Shown: in pieces, positions 25,667 to 34,389 of the stretch
Numbering within the stretch: the first letter of the stretch is position 1
Layout of the letters: the number at the start of each line of letters is the position of its first letter
DNA from: Jatrophihabitans cynanchi
GTDB lineage: Bacteria; Actinomycetota; Actinomycetes; Mycobacteriales; Jatrophihabitantaceae
Assembly: GCF_027247405.1 (NCBI RefSeq)
Contig: NZ_CP097463.1
Coordinates: 1,426,001 to 1,490,000 of the forward strand
Direction: 5' to 3'
DNA length: 64,000 bases
Position numbers and translations under genes: made by a program
Notes under the pieces: generated by a model
Seen by the model: only the letters and a program-made list of their open reading frames with translations
Told to the model about the DNA's origin: nothing
Databases searched by the model: none

Positions 25667-26281
25667 ATGAGCGAGCCCAGCCTCGGGATGCTCAACGAAG
25701 CGGTCCTGAACCTGACCCGGCGGGTCGGGGCACTGGAATCCGAGCTAGACCGCCCCGGCAGCGGCGCGGACCCGGCGCTGGAAGGCCGGGTGCGGCAGGT
25801 CGAGTCAGTGCTCACCGAGATCCGCAAGGTGGTCGCCCAGCTGGCGCAGAACAAGGCGGCCAAGGACGCGCAAACGCAGCTGCGCAAGCCGTGGCACATG
25901 CTCACCGCCGAGCAGGCCGAAAAGCGGTGGATCGAGCTGCGCGCCTGGGTGGAGTTCCTGGTGCAACGCAACAACATCGGCGCCAAGGAGATCCCCGACT
26001 GCTGGTACCTGCACGGCGGTCTCGTCGACGAACTCGAGGCACTTCGCTGGGCCTGGCTCGAAGCCAACCGGCCAGAGACCAAGGGCACCGACCCGATCTG
26101 GTGGCGCGAAGCGCTGGGCCGGGCCCGCACCCGCTGGCACCAGTTCAACCCGAACGGCTGCAGCACCCGATCACACAGCGAGTCCACGCCACGCCCGTTC
26201 ACCGACGAGCGGGACTGGCGCAACTTCCTCGCCGAGGAACTTGCCGACCGGCCGGCCGACCGCCCCGCGCGTGCCAGTTAG
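25667..26281 (+). CDS. DUF4913 family protein
   Basis: A 204-residue soluble protein. An N-terminal coiled-coil (LNEAVLNLTRRVGALESELD and the QVESVLTEIRKVVAQLAQN segment) precedes a DUF4913-type domain with a Trp-rich signature: KRWIELRAWVEFLVQRNN, then CWYLHGGLVDELEALRWAWLEA and WWREALGRAR. DUF4913 proteins are common on actinobacterial plasmids and conjugative elements; their role is unknown. GTG at 25664 and ATG at 25667 are adjacent possible starts. It follows the coupling protein by 12 bp and is likely the last gene of that operon. Confidence 0.78.
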   Translation: MSEPSLGMLNEAVLNLTRRVGALESELDRPGSGADPALEGRVRQVESVLTEIRKVVAQLAQNKAAKDAQTQLRKPWHMLTAEQAEKRWIELRAWVEFLVQRNNIGAKEIPDCWYLHGGLVDELEALRWAWLEANRPETKGTDPIWWREALGRARTRWHQFNPNGCSTRSHSESTPRPFTDERDWRNFLAEELADRPADRPARAS

Positions 26282-26520
26282 TGTCCGCCGGGCCAGTGGT
26301 TGACGTAGGCGAGGACGACACCGGCCGCCAGACTCGACCGGACCAATCGGGACCGCAGGCAGGCCCACGGCGAGCGTCGCTCGGCAGCGGGTCCGGTGGC
26401 AGGGGCGTAGTCCTCGTCTTCGGCGTAGTCGTCGATGTCGGACTGGTTGCGCAGCTGCGACCAGAGCCCGAGGTTGCCCATCGTGTACGCGGCTGTCACC
26501 TGCTGGCGGAGATCACCCAT
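26278..26520 (-). CDS. Possible small protein, convergent with the DUF4913 gene
   Basis: An 80-residue minus-strand frame whose stop overlaps the DUF4913 stop by four bases. It has an acidic patch (DIDDYAEDEDYAP) and a C-terminal hydrophobic stretch (LVRSSLAAGVVLAYVNHW) that could be one membrane helix. The ATG at 26520 has a weak GGTGAG upstream; a TTG at 26532 is possible. No family recognised. It may be real, because the hydrophobic tail and acidic patch are not typical of a shadow frame. Confidence 0.4.
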   Translation of the reverse strand: MGDLRQQVTAAYTMGNLGLWSQLRNQSDIDDYAEDEDYAPATGPAAERRSPWACLRSRLVRSSLAAGVVLAYVNHWPGGH

Positions 26521-26751
26521 GATGCTCACCAACCCTTCGCCCGCGGCCCTGTCACCTCAACGGTAGCGCCGCGGTGTGACATCACGGCCCAGTGTCTGAT
26601 CGGCCCCTCAAAGGTCTCCCGGCCGCTCCGGTGCTCCGGGCACGCTCCCGTCCTCGGGGGAAGCGTCGTGTTCACCGTTGGTCGCCGCAAGCGCACGTTC
26701 GGACGGACCCGTGCCCACCAGACGGCGCCGTCGTTGCCGTGAGGCAGCATC

Positions 26752-27912
26752 GTGGATATGACCGACGAGAATGCTCCGACGCGACGGCGTGCCGCGGCCT
26801 TGGATGTCCCGGCCGGTTACCCGAAGCTGTTGGCGAAACTCAAAGCCGACATCCGGGCCGCGCGGGTTCGAGCCGCTCGAGTGGCAAACACCGAGCTGCT
26901 CAAGCTCTACTGGAGCATCGGTGCCGCGATCCTTGAGCGCCAGGCCGAAGACGGCTGGGGCGCCAAGGTGGTCGATCGGCTCGCCGACGACCTGCGTAGC
27001 GAGTTCCCGGACATGCGCGGCCTGTCGAGACGCAACCTGCACTACATGCGCTCGGTCGCCGAGTGCTGGCCGGAGCTTGAGCCATTTGTGCAGCAGCCCG
27101 CTGCACAACTTCCCTGGACGCACCTTCTCGTGCTCATCGACACCCTCGATACCCGGTCGGACCGCGAGTGGTACGCCGCCAAGGCGGCCGAAGGCGGCTG
27201 GTCCCGGCAGGTGCTGCGCCTGCAGATCACCCGCCGGCTCCGTGAACGCGTCGGCGCAGCGCCATCGAACTTCACCGGCCAACTGCCCGCTCCGGAATCC
27301 GACCTGGCGCAACAACTGACGAAAGACCCGTACGTCTTCGAGTTTCTCGACCTCGATGAGCGCTCGCTCGAGCGCGACGTGGAGCGAGCCCTCATGGATC
27401 GCCTGCAGGAGACCCTCCTCGAGTTCGGCCGCGGGTTCGCGTTCGTCGGCCGCCAGGTGCACTTCGAGGTCGACGGCGACGACTTCTACGTCGACCTGGT
27501 GCTGTTCCACGTCGAGCAGTTGCGGTACGTCGTCGTCGAGCTCAAGATCGGCCGCTTCAAGCCCGACTATGCCGGCCAGCTCGGCTTCTACGTCGCCGTC
27601 GTCGATGACCGACTGCGGCGCCCGACGATCCACGCCCCGACGGTTGGCATCCTGCTGTGCGCCAGCCGTAACGACGCGGTGGTCCGCTACTCCCTGGCCA
27701 ACACAACAGCCCCGATGGCCGTCGCCAACTACACCGACCAGCCCTCCCCCGACCCGGCTGCGCTGCACCTTCCGGAGCCAGCCGAACTCACCGCGATCCT
27801 CGATGCCCCGCTCGCGGGCCACCCGGGGCGCACGCTCGGCGAAGCGCTCCCGGACGACAACATCGACAGCGCCGGCTCCGCGGACCTCAACGATCGCGAC
27901 AGTGCGACGTGA
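26752..27912 (+). CDS. DUF1016/YhcG-type PD-(D/E)XK nuclease domain protein
   Basis: A 386-residue protein of the YhcG family. The N-terminal helical domain shows the family segment LLKLYWSIGAAILERQ and GLSRRNLHYMR. The middle carries the characteristic FVQQPAAQLPWTHLLVL. The C-terminal PDDEXK_3 nuclease domain holds the catalytic core FYVDLVLFH (Asp) and VVVELKIGRFKPDYAGQLGFY (E-x-K). The family is often found in defence and mobile DNA contexts; its substrate is not known. GTG at 26752 or ATG at 26758 can start. A 24-nt stretch of the gene (27085-27108) recurs inverted 0.9 kb downstream. Confidence 0.85.
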   Translation: MDMTDENAPTRRRAAALDVPAGYPKLLAKLKADIRAARVRAARVANTELLKLYWSIGAAILERQAEDGWGAKVVDRLADDLRSEFPDMRGLSRRNLHYMRSVAECWPELEPFVQQPAAQLPWTHLLVLIDTLDTRSDREWYAAKAAEGGWSRQVLRLQITRRLRERVGAAPSNFTGQLPAPESDLAQQLTKDPYVFEFLDLDERSLERDVERALMDRLQETLLEFGRGFAFVGRQVHFEVDGDDFYVDLVLFHVEQLRYVVVELKIGRFKPDYAGQLGFYVAVVDDRLRRPTIHAPTVGILLCASRNDAVVRYSLANTTAPMAVANYTDQPSPDPAALHLPEPAELTAILDAPLAGHPGRTLGEALPDDNIDSAGSADLNDRDSAT

Positions 27913-27967
27913 GCACGGAGGCAAATGGCGGCCTTGAACTGCCAACCCTCGCTCGCCGCCATCGCGT

Positions 27968-27992
27968 TTTGTGCAGCGGGCTGCTGCACAAA
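27968..27992. repeat. Hairpin; inverted copy of a segment inside the DUF1016 gene
   Basis: The arms TTTGTGCAGC and GCTGCACAAA enclose five bases. Positions 27969-27992 are the exact reverse complement of 27085-27108 inside the upstream nuclease gene (24 of 24 bases), where the sequence encodes FVQQPAAQ. It could act as a terminator for that gene or be a remnant of a second, inverted copy of it. Confidence 0.7.
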
Positions 27993-28275
27993 CTGGTGGT
28001 TGAACTCCGGCGCCGTGGGCCATTGCAAAGGTGCGGCGACATCGCTCCCTCGGCCGTAGCGCAGATGCGCCTCCGCCGCCGAGCCTGTTCACGACGGATC
28101 TGGTCGTCCCTGAGCGCGGGCGCCGCATCGGACACCGCCCCGCGAGCACTGGCTCACGAGCGGGGCTGTGCGACACACCGTTTCTGACTCTCGAGAAGTA
28201 GGCGCTATCGGGTTCAAGGCATCGCTGTCATCTCCACGGTGGCGCAGTGGTGGCGGCGGGAGCGCACCCGATACA

Positions 28276-28300
28276 CCATTCGGGATATAATCCCGAATGG
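28276..28300. promoter_or_regulatory. 25-bp palindromic operator candidate before the TnpV/methylase-helicase genes
   Basis: Perfect 11-bp arms, CCATTCGGGAT and its complement ATCCCGAATGG, surround a 3-nt ATA centre. The core CGGGAT-3-ATCCCG is shared with 2416-2430. The AT-rich centre in GC-rich DNA and the position about 200 bp before the next genes suggest an operator overlapping a promoter. Confidence 0.6.
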
Positions 28301-28496
28301 CGGTTGATGTCGTATTGACCGTGTCTCGGCGCGCTTGGTCGGGGTGTGGGGCACTCTCAGAGCACAGCACTGGCCGGCCGCGGGCTGGCGGCATAGGTGG
28401 GCCGTCATCGCCGCGACGACCCGGGCAAGGTCGACGGCCAGCTGTCGCTGGAGTTCCTGTGGGGCGCGGCTGGCGACGTGGCCGAAGGAGGTCAGA

Positions 28497-28877
28497 GTGA
28501 GCGAGCCGATGAGCAAGTACGGGGCGATGGCCCAGCGTCACTGGCGGACGAGGCTGGCGGGCCGGTACGCGGCGATCGAGGACCCGGCGAGCTTCTTCGC
28601 GGAGCTGGGTCAGGAGGTCAGCGACCGGATCGCGGCCCTGGAACTGGATCTGCGGGGACCGGAGCGGCCGGAGGCGGAGTTCCTGTCGCGGGTGGGCGCG
28701 AACAACATGGCCCGTCTGCGGGCCGAGGAGATCGTGCTGCAGGAGATGGTTCTGCTGCCCGCGGAGAACTCGGCCGACGGCGAGGACTCGGACGAGATGC
28801 CGCCGGAGTGGCGCATCCCGACGGCGCAGGAGACGGCGGCGGCCGTGATCGCATCGGAGGAGCGGGCGGCGCACTAG
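28497..28877 (+). CDS. TnpV-like small protein
   Basis: A 126-residue soluble protein. The segments KYGAMAQRHWRTRL near the N-terminus and NNMARLRAEEIVLQEMVLLP near residue 80 match the plan of TnpV, a small protein of Tn4451-type elements, which has a KYG start, a long middle helix and an N-N-(I/M)-R-x-x-AEEIV motif. The function of TnpV is not known. The GTG at 28497 is chosen because GGAGG stands at 28487-28491; the frame upstream is open but lacks such a signal. It overlaps the probable start of the methylase-helicase in another frame, suggesting coupled expression. Confidence 0.68.
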   Translation: MSEPMSKYGAMAQRHWRTRLAGRYAAIEDPASFFAELGQEVSDRIAALELDLRGPERPEAEFLSRVGANNMARLRAEEIVLQEMVLLPAENSADGEDSDEMPPEWRIPTAQETAAAVIASEERAAH

Positions 28878-31800
28878 CCGCACCGTTCCCCCGGTTCCGG
28901 CCGGACCCGAACGGGCCCACCCGGCTAGGCGCCGGCGCGCGGGCGCGCGCCAACCTGGACGCCCTGCGGGTGCTGCGCCAGCTGCAGGCCGAACAGCGGC
29001 GAGCCCGGGCCGACGAGCTGCCCATCCTCGCGGCATGGTCTGGGTGGGGCGCGGTTCCGCAACTGTTCGACCCGGCTCGCGCAGAGTACGCGCGGCACCA
29101 CGACGAGTTGGCCCAGCTGATCCCGGACGCCGAAGAGCTGCACGCCGCGGCCCGCTCGACACTGAACGCCCACTACACCCATCCGCGGTTCGCCGCCGCG
29201 ATGTGGCAGGCCGCACGCACGCTCGGGTTTACCGGCGGCCGGGTCCTCGAGCCGGGCTGCGGGCCGGGCACGTTCATCGGCCTCGCCCCGGAAGGCGCCG
29301 AGGTGATCGGCGTGGAACTCGATCCGACCACCGCGGGGATTGCGGCAGCGCTCTATCCGGATGCGGACATCCGCGCCGAGTCCTTCGTCGACACCCGGCT
29401 GCCCGAGGGCTATGTCGATCTGGCGATCGGCAACGTCCCGTTCGGGACCGTGACGCTGACCGACCGCCGGCACAACCCGCGCAGCCACACGATTCACAAC
29501 CACTTTCTGGTCAAGGCGCTGCACCTGACAAGGCCCGGTGGCATCACGATCGCGATCACGTCGCGGTACACGATGGATGCGGCCAACCCGGCGGCGCGGC
29601 GCGAGCTGGCCGAGCTCGCTGACCTGGTCTTCGCCGTGCGGCTGCCCGAACAGACGCACCAGGTGGCCGGCACCCAGGTGGTCACCGATCTGCTGGTGCT
29701 GCGCCGCCGCCTGCCTGGCGTCGAATCGGCCGGTGCGGCCTGGGAGCGGGTGGTCGACATCGAGGTCGCCCACGCCCAGGGCGCCGCGGACGGGAACCGT
29801 GCTCTGAGCACCGTGCGGGTCAACGAGTACTTCGCTGCGCATCCCGAACAGGTCGTGGGCGAGGTGAGTGTGGGGCGCGGCCAGTACCGCGATGACGAGC
29901 TGCGAGTCCGTGTCACCGGCGATGCCGACCCGCTAGCTCAGGTCGGCGAGCGGATCGCTTCGGCGGCCGAGCTGGCGGTCGACCTCGGGTTGACGCTGCT
30001 GCCGCGCGAGGCGATTCCGACGGAATCGCGCGAGGCATCCCCGGTCGCTCTCGTTCCTGCGGGTGCGCGCCGACCGGACGGTTTCCTGCAACGCGACCCG
30101 GATGGCAGCTTCGGCCGGGTCGAGGCCGGCGCCGTGGTCCCGCACCCGGTGCCGGGCACGCAACAGCGAGAGTTGGCGATCCTGCTCGATCTGCGCGATA
30201 CCTACCTGCGGCTGGTGGAAGCCGAGGCCGCCGACCTGAGCGATGACGCGCAGCTCGACGAGTTTCGCCACGCACTGAATCGGCACTACGACGCCTACGC
30301 CGCCACCTATGGGCCGATCAACCGGTTCAGCTGGCGTCCTGGCCGCACTCACCCGGTCACTGGTGAAACGGCGCAGATCCGCGTTCCGCCGCGACAGGGC
30401 GGATTTCGGGACGACCCGTTCGCCGGCGCGGTGTACGCGCTGGAGAACTTCGACCCGCAGAGCCAGACCGCGACGAAGGCCGCGATCTTCACCACCCGGG
30501 TGGTGGTGCCGCGGGTGCGGCCGCTCGGCGCGGACACCCCGGCCGACGCGCTGGCGATCTGCCTGGACACCTTCGGCGAGGTGCGGCTCGGCGAGGTCGC
30601 GCGACTGCTCGGCGTCGACGAGGCGCAGGCCCGCGCCCAGCTCGGCGAGTTGGTCTTCGACGACCCGAAGACCGTGCTGTCCGAGGGCGAGGCGTCTGAC
30701 GAGTCCGGCCGGCTGTTCCCGGCCGCGGCCTACCTGTCGGACAACGTGCGCCGCAAGCTCGACGTCGCGCGCGCCGCCGCCGAACACGACGCCCGCTTCG
30801 AGGTCAATGTCGCCGCCCTGCGGGCGGTCGTGCCGGCGGACATCGCCCCGGACGACATCGCAGTGCGGCTCGGCGGGTGGGTGCGTCAGCGCTACGTCCA
30901 GGCGTTCCTGCGCGAGACGTTCGGCAACGAGCACCTGCAGGTCGAGCACGCCGGCGGCACGCAATGGGCGGTACGCGGCGGCGGGTGGGGGGTGCTGGAG
31001 ACCGACACCTGGGGCACGCCGGCGATGGCCGGCAGCAAGATCGCCGAGAAGCTGCTGCGCGCGGAACCGATCCAGATCTGGGTCGAGGTGGACGACGGCC
31101 GACGCGAACTCGACCTCGAGACCACCGAAGCCGCCCAGCGCAAGGCGGTCGAACTCAACGAGCGATTCGCCGAGTGGGCCTGGGAGGATCCGCCGCGGGC
31201 GACGGAACTGGCCGAGGAGTACAACCGTCGGTTCAACGCGATCGTGCTGCGCGACTACTCCACGACCGCGCTGTCGCTGCCGGGCCTGGCCCGCAGCTTC
31301 ACGCCCCGGCCGCACCAGCTGGCCGCGGTGAACCGCATGATCCAGGAGCCGTCGGCCGGGTTGTTCCACGTCGTCGGCGCCGGCAAGACAGCCGAGATCG
31401 CGATGGGCGTGTGGGAGCTGCGCCGGCTCGGGTTGATCAACAAGTCGGCGATCGTGGTGCCCAATCATCTCGTCGACCAGTTCCGCAACGAGTTCCTGCA
31501 GCTCTACCCGCAGGCCCGCGTCCTGGCCGCCGGCATGCAAGACGTCACCCGACTCGGCCGCGGCACGTTTCTCGGCCGGATCGCGAACAGCGACTGGGAC
31601 GCGGTAATCGTCTCCCAGTCCGTGTTCGCCCGCATCCCGCTCTCGACCGAGGCGCAGAAGGCCTACTTCGAGCGGCAATCCGCGCAGATCAGGTTGTGGC
31701 TGGGCTCCGCGCGCGAGCAGGGCGGGCTAACCGTCAAGCGGCTGGAAACGATGCTCGCCAAGCAGGAAGAGGCGATCAAGAAACACATGGAGGCGCGCCG

Positions 31801-33901
31801 CGACGACGGTCTGACCTTCGAGGAATGCGGCATCGACTACCTGGTCGTCGACGAGGCCGACATGTACAAGAACCTTCTCACCCCTTCGGCCACACCGGAC
31901 CTGGCCATCCTCGGCAAACGTGCCTCGAAACGTGCCACCGATCTGGACATGAAGATCGACTATCTGCGCCGCACCCGGGGTGAGCGGGTGATCACCTTCG
32001 CCACTGGCACCCCGATCGCCAACAGCCTCACCGAGTGCTTCGTGATGCAGGCCTATCTGCGGCCCGACGTGCTCGCCGACGCCGGCGTCGAGTGTTTCGA
32101 TCAGTGGGCCGCGACGTTCACCCAGCAGGTCACCGAGATCGAGGTCGCCCCGACCGGCGGGTTCCGGCTCAAGGCACGCATCGCGAAGTTCGACAACGTC
32201 CCCGAGCTGCTGCGGATGTTTCACATCTTCGCCGACATCCAGACCGCCGAGGACCTGCAACTGCCCACACCCACTGTTGCCGGCGGAGGCCCGGAGACGG
32301 TGGGGGTCGGCGCGTCCGACGAGCTCGCGGTGTTCATGGCCAACATCGGCGACCGTGCCGCGCGAATGGCTGCGCGCAGCGAGAAGGGCAAGGACAACGT
32401 CCTCACGCTGATGACCGAGTCGCGCAAGGCGGCCCTCGACCTGCGCCTGGTCGACCGCGACACGGCCGAGCAGACCAAGATCGACGCGGCCGCGGACCGC
32501 ATCGCCACCATCTGGGGCCGCAACCGCGGCCGCGAATATCTCGGACCCGACGGCACCGTTTCGCCGCTACGCGGCGCGCTGCAGATCGTGTTCAGCGACC
32601 TGGGCACCCCGAAGGACGGCTTCAACGTCTACGACGAGCTGCGGACAGCGCTGGTGTTGCGCGGCATGCCGCGCGAGGCGATCCGGTTCGTGCACGAGGC
32701 CAACAACGACCGAGACAAGGCGCTGCTGTTCGCGGCCTGCCGCCGCGGCGAGGTGGCCGTCATCGTCGGCTCCACCGAGCGGCTCGGCGCCGGCACCAAC
32801 ATCCAGGCCCGGGCCGTCGCCAAGCACGACCTCGACGTCCCGTGGCGGCCCCGCGACATCGAGCAGCGCGACGGGCGCATCTTGCGGCAGGGCAACCAGA
32901 ACGCCGAGGTCGAGATCATCCGATGGATAACACAGAAGAGCTTTGACGCCTACATGTGGCAGAGCCTGGAACGCAAGCAGAAGTTCATCGGGCAGGTGCT
33001 GCGCGGTCGGCTGGATATCCGGGAGATCGAAGACGTCGGGGAAACCGCGCTCAGCTACGGCGAGATCAAGGCGCTGGCCGCGGACGACCCGCTGCTGCTG
33101 GAGAAGGCGCAGGTCGACGCCGACCTGACCCGGTTGCGCCGACTCGAACGCGCCCACGACCGCTCCCAGGACCGGCTGCGCTGGCAGGTCGTGTCGATCG
33201 CCGACCGGAAGGCCGGACTCGAGCGTCAGGCCGACCAGCTCGCCGAGGTCCTGCCGCAGCGTCGGCCCACGAGCGCCGACGCGTTCACCATGACAGTTGG
33301 GGCCGCCACCTACGACAAGCGCAGCGACGCCAGCCACGCGCTGCGACGCAGCCTGGCAGAGCTGGCCCGCGACCTGGGCTACCAACGGGAGGCCGTCGTC
33401 TCGATCGGCTCGCTCGCCGGTCTGGCCCTCGAAGCACACGCACTTCGCCGTACTAGCGGGGTTGTGCTCGCCGTGCGCTGCCGCGGTGTGCCGCACACCT
33501 CGGTGGAGTTGTCCATCGAACAGCTACACGCGCTCGGCGAGGACAGCAAGGCCGTCGGGCTCGTCACCCGGCTGGAGAACCGCGTCGCCGGCCTCGACCA
33601 CCGCCACGACGAGCTGCGAGCCGAGGCCGAGCACCTCGGCGTGGAGATCACCCGGGCGCGGCGGCGCATCGGCGCCGAGTTCCCGCAAGCCGGCGAACTG
33701 TCGGCGGCCAAGCTACGCGCCGCCGACATCGAAGCCCGCCTCACCGAGGCCGCCACCCCCCGCCGCGATCCCGCCTCCGATACATCTCCGGACCGCGGCC
33801 ACAGCCCCAACGCCGAGCACGAACCCGGGCCGGGCCGCTGTGACCACGAGCCCGTAGCGGTCGGCGCGATTTCCGATGACATCGGCTGGGAGCCCGAATG
33901 A
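28808..33901 (+). CDS. Giant DNA methylase / SNF2-type helicase fusion
   Basis: About 1697 residues. The N-terminal domain is a class I methyltransferase: motif I RVLEPGCGPGTFIGLAP, and motif IV IGNVPFG, a variant of the NPPF motif of N6-adenine enzymes. After a middle region of about 500 residues comes a superfamily 2 helicase: RPHQLAAVNRMIQ, Walker A VVGAGKTAEIAMG, Walker B DYLVVDEADMYKN, FATGTPIANSL, and the C-lobe (STERLGAGTNIQ and RDIEQRDGRILRQGNQ). The C-terminus is coiled-coil. Such fusions are common on conjugative elements and large phages and are suspected to protect incoming DNA. The start is uncertain: GTG 28808 keeps the conserved RFRPDPNGP segment, GTG 28970 would lose it, and the frame is open back to 28397. 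Confidence 0.85.
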   Translation: MAHPDGAGDGGGRDRIGGAGGALAAPFPRFRPDPNGPTRLGAGARARANLDALRVLRQLQAEQRRARADELPILAAWSGWGAVPQLFDPARAEYARHHDELAQLIPDAEELHAAARSTLNAHYTHPRFAAAMWQAARTLGFTGGRVLEPGCGPGTFIGLAPEGAEVIGVELDPTTAGIAAALYPDADIRAESFVDTRLPEGYVDLAIGNVPFGTVTLTDRRHNPRSHTIHNHFLVKALHLTRPGGITIAITSRYTMDAANPAARRELAELADLVFAVRLPEQTHQVAGTQVVTDLLVLRRRLPGVESAGAAWERVVDIEVAHAQGAADGNRALSTVRVNEYFAAHPEQVVGEVSVGRGQYRDDELRVRVTGDADPLAQVGERIASAAELAVDLGLTLLPREAIPTESREASPVALVPAGARRPDGFLQRDPDGSFGRVEAGAVVPHPVPGTQQRELAILLDLRDTYLRLVEAEAADLSDDAQLDEFRHALNRHYDAYAATYGPINRFSWRPGRTHPVTGETAQIRVPPRQGGFRDDPFAGAVYALENFDPQSQTATKAAIFTTRVVVPRVRPLGADTPADALAICLDTFGEVRLGEVARLLGVDEAQARAQLGELVFDDPKTVLSEGEASDESGRLFPAAAYLSDNVRRKLDVARAAAEHDARFEVNVAALRAVVPADIAPDDIAVRLGGWVRQRYVQAFLRETFGNEHLQVEHAGGTQWAVRGGGWGVLETDTWGTPAMAGSKIAEKLLRAEPIQIWVEVDDGRRELDLETTEAAQRKAVELNERFAEWAWEDPPRATELAEEYNRRFNAIVLRDYSTTALSLPGLARSFTPRPHQLAAVNRMIQEPSAGLFHVVGAGKTAEIAMGVWELRRLGLINKSAIVVPNHLVDQFRNEFLQLYPQARVLAAGMQDVTRLGRGTFLGRIANSDWDAVIVSQSVFARIPLSTEAQKAYFERQSAQIRLWLGSAREQGGLTVKRLETMLAKQEEAIKKHMEARRDDGLTFEECGIDYLVVDEADMYKNLLTPSATPDLAILGKRASKRATDLDMKIDYLRRTRGERVITFATGTPIANSLTECFVMQAYLRPDVLADAGVECFDQWAATFTQQVTEIEVAPTGGFRLKARIAKFDNVPELLRMFHIFADIQTAEDLQLPTPTVAGGGPETVGVGASDELAVFMANIGDRAARMAARSEKGKDNVLTLMTESRKAALDLRLVDRDTAEQTKIDAAADRIATIWGRNRGREYLGPDGTVSPLRGALQIVFSDLGTPKDGFNVYDELRTALVLRGMPREAIRFVHEANNDRDKALLFAACRRGEVAVIVGSTERLGAGTNIQARAVAKHDLDVPWRPRDIEQRDGRILRQGNQNAEVEIIRWITQKSFDAYMWQSLERKQKFIGQVLRGRLDIREIEDVGETALSYGEIKALAADDPLLLEKAQVDADLTRLRRLERAHDRSQDRLRWQVVSIADRKAGLERQADQLAEVLPQRRPTSADAFTMTVGAATYDKRSDASHALRRSLAELARDLGYQREAVVSIGSLAGLALEAHALRRTSGVVLAVRCRGVPHTSVELSIEQLHALGEDSKAVGLVTRLENRVAGLDHRHDELRAEAEHLGVEITRARRRIGAEFPQAGELSAAKLRAADIEARLTEAATPRRDPASDTSPDRGHSPNAEHEPGPGRCDHEPVAVGAISDDIGWEPE

Positions 33902-33952
33902 GAAGCCCTCGCGACCAGACGCCGGGGCACGCCGCCGGCGTGTCGGCCGCGG

Positions 33953-33961
33953 TTATCCACA
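33953..33961 (+). other. Perfect DnaA-box match
   Basis: TTATCCACA lies in the short space between the methylase-helicase and the next gene. A second exact copy is at 45559-45567. Single boxes can arise by chance and no cluster is seen, so an origin is not claimed. Confidence 0.3.
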
Positions 33962-34047
33962 ACTTGACTCAGCACCGCCCGGGCCGCTGTCAAGCCGCTG
34001 ACACTGCCAGTTCACCCAGCTACGACCCAGCCGAGCAGGAGGCCCCC

Positions 34048-34389
34048 ATGACCAGCATCGATCCCGCCGATCGCACCGAGCGCGCCGGCAAGATCTCTCA
34101 CGCGGCGGCGTTGCTCGACGCCGTAGCCCGAGACAGCGAACAGGCCGTCGACTTCGACGTGCCGCTGCGCTGCGGGCGAGCCGCCGGACGGCTGCACGCC
34201 GTGCTCGGGTTCACCCCTGCGCAGCTCCCGTTCGTCGGTGACGACGTGGCGGACATCGGCACCGCCATCGCCGAGGCGACCGCCGTCTTGTCGTCGCTGC
34301 CCGACGACGAGCTGACCGACCCCGTCCTCGACGCGATCCTCGACGCCCGGGCCGCCGCCGACGCGCTGCCTCAGCAAGCGGTGCAGTGA
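34048..34389 (+). CDS. Small helical protein of unknown function
   Basis: A 113-residue soluble, acidic protein, mainly alpha-helical (AGKISHAAALLDAVARDSEQ, then TAIAEATAVLSSLPDDEL). No family recognised. The ATG at 34048 is preceded by AGGAGG at 34037-34042, better than the ATG at 33898 that overlaps the preceding stop. Its last codon overlaps the next start, so it pairs with the 463-residue gene. Probably part of the same accessory transfer operon as the methylase-helicase. Confidence 0.62.
   Translation: MTSIDPADRTERAGKISHAAALLDAVARDSEQAVDFDVPLRCGRAAGRLHAVLGFTPAQLPFVGDDVADIGTAIAEATAVLSSLPDDELTDPVLDAILDARAAADALPQQAVQ

Larger units (their letters stand above)
27913..28496. other. Region between the DUF1016 gene and the TnpV-like gene
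   Basis: No convincing gene in about 580 bases; frames present are GC-rich shadows without ribosome-binding sites. The region contains the hairpin at 27968-27992, which is an inverted copy of part of the upstream gene, and the strong palindrome at 28276-28300. Confidence 0.4.

Noticed and set aside
27909-28187. Open frame downstream of the DUF1016 gene
   Set aside because: It starts inside the end of the nuclease gene, has no ribosome-binding site and an amino-acid content typical of GC-rich shadow frames.
28808-33901. DISARM or BREX methylase-helicase
   Set aside because: The methylase and helicase are one polypeptide with long coiled coils, and none of the partner genes of those systems (for example PglZ, DrmB) is nearby; the layout fits element-borne anti-restriction-type giants.
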